NCBI RefSeq assembly: GCF_000283155.1
Contig: NW_004454163.1
Location: forward strand, 7,346,129-7,410,128
Source of the DNA: Ceratotherium simum simum
Taxonomy: Eukaryota; Chordata; Mammalia; Perissodactyla; Rhinocerotidae
Direction of reading: 5' to 3'
Length of the DNA stretch: 64,000 nucleotides
Under the pieces are notes generated by a model that was given only the letters and a program-made list of their open reading frames with translations, was not told the DNA's origin and searched no databases. A program made the translations under genes and the position numbers. Below are positions 24,441 to 34,200 of this stretch, piece by piece (positions within the stretch are counted from its first letter, which is position 1; every line of letters begins with the position of its first letter).

Positions 24441-25688
24441 AGTTTCTGTTCACCAAAAAGGTCTCCTGTCACTCTAGGGGAGGGGGCTTCCTGGGGTTTC
24501 TGATCTTTCTTTCCACTGTTCTCAAGTTGTTTCTACTTTCTACCAGAGCTTCTACTCTGCCAGGCTTTGGAGAGAAACCTGCTCGATTGCTGTCTCTCTT
24601 ATTACTTCCTGTTGTGCAGGCCCTCTTCTGATTTCTCAGGGAACAGAATATCTAGGTCAGCAGGTTCTCCTTGTTAGGGAGGTATGCATTTCACTCTAGC
24701 AGGAAATCCTAAATTAATTTCATTATCCAAACCAAATTCAACCTACTCTGAAACAACCACCCCCATCCCAACAACTTGGCAGGAAATCTGATCCATCATA
24801 ATTTCAGCCCCCAACTATCTCCATGATCAAGAGGCCCCGGGGATTGAAGCCAGTGGAAAACCTCTACCCTTCCTCACTATGTAAGACTTGACCTTTATAT
24901 CCCCACTGAGATAACAGCTTCTCACCACATACCGTCAGCAAGTTCAACAATCCGTTTAGTCCTTGTCCTAAGTGGCCTTTCAGCCTTAGAAGGCACCCAG
25001 GAACTTTCTTCTGGCTCTTCTCCCGTCTCTCTGACTATACCTTCTCACCCGTCAGTGGCATAGAGGCAGACGCTGCTTAAATGTCACTGTCCTCGGGGCT
25101 CTGCCCTCTTTCCCTGAACCTCCAGAGCTCCTGGGGTGACCTCTCCACAAGCCCCGCCATGAGTTGTGTCTCCAACCCTAGACAGTCCTTCCTCAGCCCC
25201 AGGCCTGAATCTCCACTTAGATGTCCTGAACCGAGCTCCACGTTGTCCCCTGTGCCTGGTCCCCTTGTCCTTGCACCCACCCGGTCTCCCAGTCTGACAG
25301 TGCTGAGTCACCCTGAGCCAGGCCTCCTTCAGTCCCCATTTGTCCCTGAATTCCATCACTTCTGCACCATGTGGGCCTCAGATCAGTCCCTCATTGCTCC
25401 TTGCCAGGACTCCTGCCCAGCATCTGACAGGCAGCACTGCCTGTAGCCTCCCCACACTCAAGCGCCGCCTCAGTGCTGCCAGGGGTGTCAGACACACCTC
25501 TGACCCAGCCACTCTCCTGTAGGAACTCCCCGGCATCTTCCTGTCCCTCCTGGACCCTGGCCAGGGTCCTCTGCACTGCAGAGTCTCACACACTCCCTTT
25601 CCTCACTTCCTGTCCCCACCCCTCATTCCAGTACAACCACATCCTGTGCTCCGGGTCCTGCTTCCAGAATTTTCTGAGCCTTTTTGCA
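24441..25688. other. Intergenic, C-rich, unassigned
   Basis: No supported gene. From about 25070 the plus strand is C/T-rich, with overlapping open frames on both strands that share no features with known proteins. The last 100-300 bases may be the upstream part of the L2 that continues after the LTR at 26203. Confidence 0.4.
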
Positions 25689-26202
25689 TGTGGGGGATCC
25701 AAATTGACCACCCCAAAATGTGTCTCTTTGGCTTGATTATTTTTAAGGATAAAAAACTCTGAAGGAAACTTCTCCCTAACTGCCTCAAAGAATTTAAGAT
25801 AGAAGGCCTGTCCCCGGAAGGAGGTATCACCATAGATAATTCTAGGTGTGGTAGACAGGAAGGCATCTAGCAAGGGCTATTTTATCAAAAGATCTCATTG
25901 TCTATAGATGGCCCAGCAAACACTTGTTTATCAAACATTTGCTTTTCCATCTCCATATGAACTGCCTCCCTCCCATTTGAAGTCCCAAACCACTACCCCC
26001 AACACCCTCCTTTGTCTTTAGCCGAAGATGGTATTTAAAGTGGTGGCTTTGGCCATTTTGGCAAGTTTTCCTAGGTTTCTCCCATGTATACATGTTATTA
26101 AACTTTGTTTGATTTTTCTCCAGTTATTCATTCTCATGTCAATTTAATTCTTAGACAGCCAGAAGGACCTAGAGGGTAGAGGAATTGTCTTCCTCCCCTA
26201 CA
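25689..26202 (+). mobile_element. Solo LTR, copy B
   Basis: It starts TGTGGGGGATCCAAATTGAC and ends CTTCCTCCCCTACA. ATTAAACTTTGTTTG lies near 26097. It is the same LTR type and orientation as copy A at 16952-17812, without an ERE. No retroviral internal region is attached. Confidence 0.68.
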
Positions 26203-26460
26203 CGTACCTCCAGCCTTTGCACATGGAATGCTGCTCTCCCTCCCTCACCTTCTCGTCCAGGACCCTCTGGAGTCCCAGGTTGGGGAGGGTCTCTCTCCAC
26301 AGCCTCAACTTTTTCAGGAAGCTCCCTTGTCCAGCGCTCTGCAGCATGGAGGGGTGATCTGCTGCAGACCCATCTCCTTCACTGTCCTGGGAGCCTCTAA
26401 GGCACATAGGTTGCCTTTTGACTGTTGTCTTCCCAGCACCTACCACGTTCCTAGCAAGGA
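26203..26460 (+). repeat. L2 LINE fragment
   Basis: CCTCCAGCCTTTGCACATGG followed by the usual L2 3'-region text (CTCCCTTGTCC, CACTGTCCTGGG). The sequence before the LTR insertion at 25689 may belong to the same L2. Confidence 0.55.
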
Positions 26461-26622
26461 GCAGCTCCCTAGTGATCACTGAACGAATGCCCCTGCCAAA
26501 GCCGCTTTTATCTTCAGTGATTCAAGCACAGTTACAAGAGGTTGTTGCTGGTTTCCCTGCCCCAATTCTCACCACCCCATCCAGCCTGGTCATGGCCATT
26601 AGACAGTTCTGCCTAAATCACC

Positions 26623-26940
26623 TCTTTTTTTTTTTTTTTTTTTTTTTTGTGAGAAAGATCAGCCCTGAGCTAACATCCATGCTAATCCCCCTCTTTTTGC
26701 TGAGGAAGACCGGCTCTGAGCTAACATCTATTTCCATTGCCCATCCCCCTCCTTTTTTTTTTCCCCAAAGCCCCAGTAGATAGTTGTATGTCATAGTTGC
26801 ACATCCTTCTAGTTGCTGTTTGTGGGACGCGGCCTCAGCATGGCCGGAGAAGCGGTGCGTCAGTGTGCGCCCGGGATCCGAACCCGGGCCGCCAGTAGCG
26901 GAGCGCGCGCACTTAACCGCTAAGCCATGGGGCCGGCCCC
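26623..26940 (-). mobile_element. ERE SINE, long form
   Basis: Long T tract, two GAGAAAGATCAGCCCTGAGC-type units, CCCCAAAGCCCCAGTAGATA, and GGGGCCGGCCCC at the right end. I see no clear target duplication. Confidence 0.83.
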
Positions 26941-27764
26941 ACATTGTCTTGAGTAGGGAACCAAGGTCAATGAGCTGGACCAGGGACAAACCCTCACCAA
27001 GGGAGAGGAACTTTAAGTACAAAATCGGGGCCGTCTCTCCAGTCTGACCAGTCTGACCTGTGGGTACATATTTTTCATGGTTCCCAGGTGAGAGAAGGCT
27101 GTAAGGAGGTACTGAAGAGCTGTTTCCCTACAAAGCTGTAAACTTTGGGTGCAGAGGCTGGCTTTGGGTGCAGTGACCCCAGCGTGGACCAGCTCAGGCT
27201 TCTCCCAGACCCCAGGGCCAGCAGCTGGACCAGGTGAGACCAGGCAGTGGCAGGCCCATAGCACAGGACCCAGGAGCTCATTGAATGTTGAATTGATGGG
27301 GGCTGGAGGCTCTGCTTCAGGCAGGGGGAGAGCAAGCAATCTGATTTCTGACAGTCTCTTTCTGGCAGGAGAGGCCCAAGGAGTCTTGGCGAAACGCACT
27401 TGAGAGTGCCAATTAGACGCTGAGGCTCCTGGTGTCCCCCCACACCCCACTTCTCTCCCTCCCTTCTTCACAGGCTCATTGCTATGGCCCAGGTCAAAGG
27501 CTTCCTCCTTTGGGGGGCCTTTCCTGGGCTCCCTGGTTGGGAGTAGCCTCTTTCTCTCCTCTCTCCTGTAATTCTACACCTGCATCTTGAAACAGCAGTA
27601 GGGCACTCAGCCCCCATTGCCTTGTGTTGTTCCCCTGTGTGGCTGTAGGCATAATGTCTTCACATCTTCCTGAGCATGCAGTGCCCTGGGCACAGCCAGG
27701 GGCTTAAAAATACTTCTTGACTAAATTGCAGTTCAGTGATTTTTCATGACCTTTAAATGAGTTC
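26941..27764. other. Intergenic, nothing recognised
   Basis: GC-moderate sequence. A 152-residue minus-strand frame and an 84-residue plus-strand frame overlap here. Neither resembles a known protein and no splice structure is evident. Confidence 0.45.
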
Positions 27765-28757
27765 TGCACTGTACATCACAGGACACAATCAACAGAGTGA
27801 AAAGGTGACCTACAGAATGGGAGAAAGTATTACAACATATATCTGATGAGGTGTTAATATCAAGAATATATAGAGAACTCCTACAACTCAACATTAAAAA
27901 AACTAACAACGCATTTAAAAAAAATAGGTAAAGGACTTGAATAAACCTTTCTCCAAAGAAGGTATACAAATGGCCAATAAACACATGAAAGGATGCTCAA
28001 CATCACTAATCATTAGGGAAATGCAAATCAAAACCACAATGAGATGCCACCTCACACCCAGTAGGATGGCTACTATTTAAATTAAAAAAAAAACAACAAA
28101 ATCAGTGTTGGTGAGAATGCGGAGAAATTGGAACCTTGTGCACTGTTGGTGGGAATGTAAAATGTGTAGCTGCTGTGGAAAACAGTATGGCATTTCCTCA
28201 AAAATTAAAAATAGAATTATATGATCCAGCAATCCCACTTCTGGTTATGTATCCAAAAGAATTGAAAGCAGAGTCTCAAAGAGATATTTGTACACCCATG
28301 TTCATATCAGCATTATTCCCAATAGCCAAGGGGTGGAAGTAATTCAAGTGTCCAATGATGGATGAATGGATCAACAAAATGAGCTATATACATACAATGG
28401 AATATTATCCAGCCTTCAAAAGGAAGGAAATTCTGAACACATGCTACAACAGGAACATTATGCTAAGTGAAATAAGCCAGTCACAAAAAGACAAATACTG
28501 TATGAAGTACCTGAAGTTGCCAAATTCATAGAGAAAGAAAATAGAATGGTGGTTGACAGAGGCTGAGGCCAGGGGAGAGGGAAAAAGGGAGTTGTTATTT
28601 AATGGGTATAGAGTTTCAGTTTTGCAAGATGAAAGGAGTTCTAGAGATTGGTTGCACAGTGTGAATGTACTTAACACTACTGAACTGTGCAATTAAAAAC
28701 AGCTAAGATGGTAAATTTTATGTTATGTATATTTTATCACAATTAAAAATGAAAAAA
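27765..28757 (+). mobile_element. L1 LINE 3' part, plus strand
   Basis: Sense ORF2 end and 3'UTR. It includes GGCCAATAAACACATGAAAG, ATGCAAATCAAAACCACAAT, GGTGGGAATGTAAAATGTGT, and a tail ending ATTAAAAATGAAAAAAAGA. It is decayed and has no intact frame. Confidence 0.85.
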
Positions 28758-28894
28758 AGAGTTCTGACTGGACCCATTCAGATTATTCCCTAGGCAAGCG
28801 TGTCCTTAAGTAGCACTCCTGTGGATTTGGGATTTGTTACTTGGCCACAGAACACCTCAAGGAGAGGTACTCCTTACATTCCCAGAGAAATGAC

Positions 28895-29080
28895 CTAGGC
28901 CCTCACTCCTCAGAGTGCAGTCAGTCCAAGGACCCCAGTCAGCCTCACCCAGGCTAATTAGAAACACAGAACCTCAGGCCCTACTCTAAACTTAAAGAAT
29001 CAGAATCTGCATTTTAATTGGCTTCCAGGTGATTCATGCAAGTTAATGCCTGAAAAGTCTGGCCTACAGGAGATCCTTAC
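28895..29080. mobile_element. MER5A-like hAT element
   Basis: Contains CTCAGAGTGCAGTCAGTCCA, AGAATCAGAATCTGCATTTTA and CCAGGTGATTCATGCAAGTT, the usual order in MER5A. Ends are degraded. Confidence 0.6.
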
Positions 29081-29154
29081 TGGGAAGTAGGGCAATAAAA
29101 GGAGGGGTGAGGGGCACACACATTGTAGGCTTGCTGAGACGACCAATCCCACCA

Positions 29155-29430
29155 CTATCCCAACTTAGAGATGGGGAAACTGAGGCCCTGAGAACCACAG
29201 TGGCTTGCACAAGAAAGGTTGCCGAACACACTTAACTGGTTAGGCTCTGGAGACTGACTTCCCAGGTGCTAGCTTGTCCATCTTCTGTGCGCCCTTGGTT
29301 AAGTTATTCTCTCTCTGCCTTCGCTTCCCCACCTCTAAGAGCTACCTCATAGATCAGCTTATTTAATTGTTGAAAAATTAGTACAGGTAAGAGCGTACGC
29401 GTGTCCAGTGCAGTGCCTGCTCTTATTGTT
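29155..29430. repeat. MIR SINE fragments
   Basis: Around 29160-29215 is the antisense core (GATGGGGAAACTGAGGCCCT). Around 29245-29430 is a sense copy (GCCCTTGGTTAAGTTATTCT). They are two adjacent MIR pieces in opposite orientation. Confidence 0.5.
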
Positions 29431-30790
29431 GCCAGAAGTCACCTTTTTACAGGAGGGAGTGCAGTGGAGAGAGTTCAAGATGGCATCAGTGCCCAAGATT
29501 CCCGCTTCAAGGATGATCAGAAGGTATGCTGAGGGGGGTAGGGTGTGCGGTGATGCTAATGAGCAAACACAGGCATTCATTCATTAATACATTCCTTCCT
29601 TCCAGAACCAGTATGAGTGCTCAGTACTCGGCGAGTAAGGTCCCGGGTATTGGCAGTGAGCGAGACGAGCTGAGGTGGTCTTTGGGCAAAGGCCACCGAG
29701 GCATGGAGTTGCCCGGGCTCCAGCTCTAGCGCTGCAGCCCCAGGAACCCGCGCCTTTGGCCAGGGCCACAAAGAGCTCCTCCCACGGTCTTTCTCAGTCC
29801 TGGTATTCAGGGGCTAGGCCAAGAGGGCAGGGCTGTGCACGGCCCTCCACGCCTCTCACAGTGGCCCACCGGGGCAGAACCCTCGGGGCGCTTTTTACAC
29901 AGGCAGAGGCTGGGCGCAGGAGTCTGCCGCCCGCATCATCACGCATCCCAAGGCGTCTGCGGCCCACGCCCAGGGCGACTGCCCACCTGCTGCAGCGCAG
30001 GCAGTGAGCTTGTGGCGTGGGCGCCCTTCCCACCTCGTCCCACCGCGGTATGCCAGTGGGCCACTCCTGGACCCCCACCGGGCCCGCATCTGAGTCCCCT
30101 CCCCTTAGGCCCCCAGCCCGTTGCCCTCCTTCGCCGCAGGTTCCGCAGTAGAGCCCCACAACTTGATTTCACACGGAGCACCTTTCCTGGGACCCCAGTA
30201 CTTGGTCCTCTTTCACTCCATCCCTGGAAGCTGGCCCCGCACTTCCCGCACGGGAGTTTGGCCTGTGCTCCATACATGAGGCTATGGTGCCCCGGGACCG
30301 AGCCGCTCTGCCTCTGGCACCAGGGATGCGGCCCGAGGGCGGAGCGGAGGAGGCGCTCTTGTCCCGAGCGACCCGTTTCGACGGTGCGCAGCCGCCGAGA
30401 CCTTATTAACCAACCTCGTGGATCCCCAATATTTTTTCTCTTTCACCCTTTGATCAGCCGCATCCTCAGAAACGCCGAGCACACGCCCCACTGGGGAGCA
30501 GCAACCGGGGGAGTCTCCTTACAAACGCCCCGCCTGGCACACGAGGGTCCGGCCAGAGAGAGTGAGGGTCCCGGGCGCTGTGCGGGGCTTGGGCCCGGGA
30601 GAGTCGGGCGGGGAGGATCGCCAGGCTCCAAGATGCCGAGCAGGAAAACGCAGTTCGTTGCTTCTCCCACCAGCCTCTCCGAGGGACCAGAGATAAACGA
30701 GAACTTGTATTCCAGGTGTCTGGGGGCACCTCCGTGGGCTCCGTTGGGAAACTGTTCCGAGAGATAACAAAAACGGGCACTCCCTCCCCC

Positions 30791-30821
30791 CGCTCCGCCC
30801 CACCCCACCCCACCCCACCCC
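30791..30821 (+). repeat. C4A tract, G-quadruplex on minus strand
   Basis: Five runs of four C separated by single A. The minus strand therefore carries five GGGG runs with one-base loops, a strong G-quadruplex pattern, and repeated GGGGTGGGG sites of the KLF/SP kind. Confidence 0.8.
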
Positions 30822-30825
30822 TGAT

Positions 30826-30837
30826 GAAAGTGAAACT
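30826..30837 (+). promoter_or_regulatory. Perfect interferon-stimulated response element
   Basis: GAAAGTGAAACT matches GAAANNGAAACT at every fixed base. It lies 179 bases upstream of the MOCOS ATG, directly after the C4A tract. Function is inferred from the motif and position. Confidence 0.6.
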
Positions 30838-30840
30838 CCG

Positions 30841-30847
30841 TGAGTCA
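30841..30847 (+). promoter_or_regulatory. AP-1 site
   Basis: TGAGTCA is a consensus AP-1 heptamer, three bases after the ISRE. With the following GC it also resembles a Maf/NRF2/BACH half-composite (TGAGTCAGC). Confidence 0.5.
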
Positions 30848-31015
30848 GCGCGCCCCGGCAAGCCTGGCGGGTCCCGAGAGGCACCGCCCTTCGGGCCGCG
30901 GACCCGGTGCCACAGGCGCGCGGGGAGGGGCGACCCGGCGCGGAGGAGGCGGAGCCGCGGCGGACCCGCCTGGGCATTTCCCGGGCCCGGGCGGCGCGGC
31001 TGGCAGGCCTGGGTC

Positions 31016-31157
31016 ATGGCCGGCGGGACGGCGCAGCCGGGGGCCGAGCTGCTGGACTTCGCGCAGTTCCGGGAGTCGAGCGCGCGGCGGCTCGTCTATG
31101 GCTACGGCCGGCGCAGTCTGCGCGAACTGCGGGCGCGAGAATTCGGCCGCCTGGCAG
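31016..31157 (+). CDS. MOCOS: MOCOS exon 1, N terminus of molybdenum cofactor sulfurase
   Basis: This exon encodes the first 47 residues of MOCOS, beginning MAGGTAQPGAELLDFAQF and ending SLRELRAREFGRLAG. The ATG has G at -3 and G at +4, a strong context, and its position matches the known mammalian start. The donor is GTGAGG at 31158. The last base starts a Gly codon completed in exon 2. MOCOS transfers sulfur from L-cysteine to the molybdenum of xanthine dehydrogenase and aldehyde oxidase in the cytosol. The N terminus is poorly conserved, but RELRARE is shared. An upstream in-frame ATG exists at 30824 (see findings). Confidence 0.95.
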
Positions 31158-32440
31158 GTGAGGCCGGCGGGGCTACCTGCGCGGGGCTGGCCAGGCGGCT
31201 GTGGGGAGCGCGCGGTTTCTGGAACCGACGTGGAAGGAGCTTTTGCTTCAGATGGGAGCGGCATTACCTCACTTGGGGCGCATTTTGAAGCGAAAGACCT
31301 GGAGGGATGTGTCCATGCGTTCGCTTCGTAGACGCGGCTCCCTGAGGTCCCAAGCCCCAAGACTTCTTGCTACTCTTGCTCCTTAGACTCTCCAGGGGTG
31401 CAGGACCAACCTAGTCCTTTTCCACTTGTCTCCGCCCTCCGCGAACCCGGCTTAGGATTCTTTTTGCCTCCGCTTGCCGCGGGACTCCCGACTCCAAAAG
31501 TCCAGCTGGAGCCAGGGTTGCAAAATGCAGGAAAGTCCACGGCGTGACTGTTCGGATGCTCCCCAGGGAAGAGAGCAGTGCGTGGGCGGCCAGCGCGCCG
31601 GGTTGGGAGTGTAACTCTGTGGGAGCGCGGGGTTGGGACCAAGGGGCCACAGCCGCGGAGCGGGAGCCTGCCGAGGCTGCGCTCCAGCAGACTGCGCTGG
31701 GATGGCTCCCAACAGCTTTTATTTTCGAAACCTCAGTTTTCTTACTCGTGCACTCAGGACAATGCCTCTAAACTCTAGCTCGCTGGGGCACTTGAAGAAT
31801 TAGCAAGCGGTGCAATTTGAATTATAAGTACAGGGCGAGCCTGTATATTGGACGTGAGGACCGGGATCATATCGTGCCTTTGAGTTCCGCAAGGCGGAAC
31901 AGGCGGGTTAAATTCGAAATCAAGCTCGATCTGGCCCTGTGGGCGTCCCCAGCCCATTGCTGCAGGGCGGGAGGGGGCCCGCACGGGGTCGGGACTCACC
32001 CTTTTGCCAGGGACCTTGTGTGGGGGGCTTCCTCGAGTCTTAGAACCGCTTGCCGGTAGAGCAGGGAGGGGCCGCAGGGTCAGTGGGCAGGTCTTGGCGC
32101 CGGGCACCGGGATTTGAGGTGTATTTATTCTGTCGTGAGGAACAATTGGTGACTACTCCCCTGCTTGAACAGCAACCATGACTTACGTTTCACTAATTAG
32201 GTAGCTGATTTCAGCTCTTTAGGTCATTTCCTCATGTTTTGGATAGTGACTGTTTTTTCCCTTTGGGGGCTTTAAGGGCTGTGACCTCCTCCGTGTGTGC
32301 CCCCGTGCTGTACTGAAGTAGGGAGGCCCAGGAGGGAGACAGGGGGCCTTCTAGCGGCCTCCCTGTACTTCCCATTTTTCACAGTCGCACATTCACCTGC
32401 TGGAAACAGCTCCTCCTGTCTCTGCTTCCACATTCTCTCT
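31158..32440 (+). other. MOCOS intron 1, 5' part
   Basis: The CpG-rich sequence tapers off over about 900 bases. No second exon or named repeat is visible. Many overlapping open frames here reflect GC content only. Confidence 0.5.
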
Positions 32441-32444
32441 CTCT

Positions 32445-32600
32445 CTGAACTTTTTTATTATGGAAATTTCCTACCGACAGAAATAGAGAGACGGATACAG
32501 TGGACACGGCCATTCTTTTGAAGCAAATCCCAGAAGTTGTTATCATTCAGTAGGTAATTATTTCAGCACCACACCTCCTTAATCCGCTAATCCCCTCCAG
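32445..32600 (-). repeat. Old L1 3'UTR fragment
   Basis: TTATTATGGAAATTTCCTAC through GAAGCAAATCCCAGAAGTTG is the antisense text of an old L1 3' region. It is short and degraded. Confidence 0.5.
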
Positions 32601-32819
32601 CTCTGATCCCTCACACCGGGCATTGGCCCACCTCTCCCCTCCACCCCACTCTGGGAAAGTCAACGAATGTTCTGGGCCCCTCCTTGTTTCACTCTTGTCC
32701 CTCAGAGAACAGCACCTTTACTCTCAAGTGTGAAATTTGGATGTGATAGCCAGGATCCCAGGCTGGCCTTCAGAGCCGGTTTAACAGCTATTGTGTTTGT
32801 GGTAGTGTTGTGTGTGGCA

Positions 32820-32850
32820 CCTATCTGTCTGTCTGTCTGTCTGTCTATTT
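32820..32850 (+). repeat. (CTGT)n microsatellite
   Basis: Six or so CTGT units beginning ATCTGTCTGTCTGTC, in MOCOS intron 1. Confidence 0.9.
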
Positions 32851-33369
32851 AGTGCAAGTTCCCAGCATTTCCTCTATATTATGATTGAAGTAGACTCTTG
32901 TGGATGAAACGCACCCTTCCCACCGCTGGGAGTCGTGGAACATGTCCCCCCCTTTTTTTTCACAGAAACAAATGAACTGCAGAGAGGGCAGGGAAAAACA
33001 AACAGAACAAACCAAAATAACATAACCTTCACTTTCTCTTCCTCCCACCCCCCTCAACCCCCCTGTAGTTTTTCTGCAGATTTGAGAATTTGTCTGATTA
33101 AGTAGTTGTCTGGATAATTAAATGCTTAATCTTTAAGTGCTGAAATATTTTGCCTAACCAATTGCATGGGTATTTCCTTGTTTTGGTGAAGGGAGCATAT
33201 TGATTACATAGGTGTATTTCAAGTGGTTCTTGAAGCCTCAGGGTGCCGATTGATGGCCACTCACCCTGCGTGGAACTGAGAACTGAAGGCATGTAAGCCA
33301 GAAGAGACCCTGGAATTTCCGTTCTTGAAGATCTAATGGCACCTGGTTTTGGAGTTGTTTGCCTGCTTC

Positions 33370-33570
33370 TTCTAATAATGGCCAGACCTTGTGAAGTGTT
33401 TACTGTGTGCCAGGCGCTGGGCTGGGCACTGTCATATACCAACTCATTTAACACTCATCTCACCTGCAGATGAAAGCGCAGGAATCCAGAGTGGTGGAGC
33501 AGGATTCCGTCTAGGTTTGTTGACTTGGATTCTGCACTGTTAACCACTATGCTGGCTGACCTCCTAAGAT
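33370..33570 (-). repeat. MIR SINE
   Basis: Antisense MIR text: GTTTACTGTGTGCCAGGCGC, CTCATTTAACACTCATCTCA and GCACTGTTAACCACTATGCT in the expected order. Confidence 0.75.
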
Positions 33571-34084
33571 CAGATCTCTGCCTTGTTTTGCAAAATTAAC
33601 TACTGGACCAAAGCCTGAAGCAGCCTTCTCCCAAATGGCTTGCTGGCTCGGCAGAAGACTGGGGACAAGGTGTGTGGTGCTCTTGGCAGCCCCTCAGGTC
33701 TCACATGTGCACTGGGGCTTCACACGAGCATCTCCCTGATGGCTGGGTAGACAAAAGCCTTTCTTTTTGTGTGGTATGTTGTATTTCTGAATTGTCAGTA
33801 AAGGAAAATGTTATTTTAAAATGAATTTTTTGGACTAGGTAATAAATTTACGTGGTACCAAATTCAAAAGGTGCCAAAGGAGGATGAAGAATGGCCAGGG
33901 AGCCCTCCTCTCCTCCAGCTACAGCCCTTGTGGCCACCCCGGCGTCAACTCCTGCCACTTGTGTCTTGTGTGTCTTTTCAGTGGTTGTCTATATTTATAT
34001 GTGTGTGTACATGTTTATTTTTTTTACATAATTGAGCCATAACATTTCTCACCCCCGACATAGTTTATATTTATTTGTTTATGG

Positions 34085-34200
34085 TCTTCTTCTGTCACTA
34101 TCATACCAGCTTCTATTTTGTCTGCTGTTGTGTCCCCAGCACTTAGAACAGTGCCTGGCACATAGTGAGTGCTCAGTAAATATTTCTTGAAGTAAAACCA
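34085..34200 (+). repeat. L2 LINE 3' end
   Basis: GTTGTGTCCCCAGCACTTAG and GTGCCTGGCACATAGTGAGT, then AGTAAATATTTCTTGAA, the L2 3' terminus. Similar sequence resumes near 36001 (AATATTTGTTAAGTGAATGA) after the L1. Confidence 0.75.

Larger units (their letters stand above)
29700..31250 (+). promoter_or_regulatory. MOCOS: MOCOS CpG-rich promoter region
   Basis: GC content and CG dinucleotides rise sharply compared with the flanks, most strongly at 30890-31250, and the block covers the MOCOS start codon. I see no TATA box at a suitable distance. GC-box-like sequence (GGGGAGGGGCG and GGAGGCGGAGCCG) lies within 120 bases of the ATG. An ISRE, an AP-1 site and a C4A tract lie at 30790-30847. The transcription start is probably between about 30850 and 31010 (inferred). 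Confidence 0.7.

Noticed and set aside
25081..25446. 121-codon + frame with overlapping minus-strand frames in C-rich intergenic DNA
   Set aside because: No homology, no splice signals, and similar frames on both strands. It is best explained by base composition.
27013..27471. 152-codon minus-strand frame
   Set aside because: No recognisable domain and a competing 122-codon frame in another phase. No promoter or splice context.
29835..30767. 310-codon open frame on the + strand in the CpG-rich block upstream of MOCOS
   Set aside because: It opens with GTG rather than ATG. Equally long frames overlap it in other phases and on the minus strand. The protein resembles nothing I know and is of the low-complexity Pro/Arg/Gly kind expected from GC-rich DNA.
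30466..31017. 183-codon minus-strand frame in the MOCOS promoter
   Set aside because: It lies opposite GC-rich promoter sequence and is Pro/Arg/Gly rich. It has no domain, and overlapping frames in other phases are just as long.
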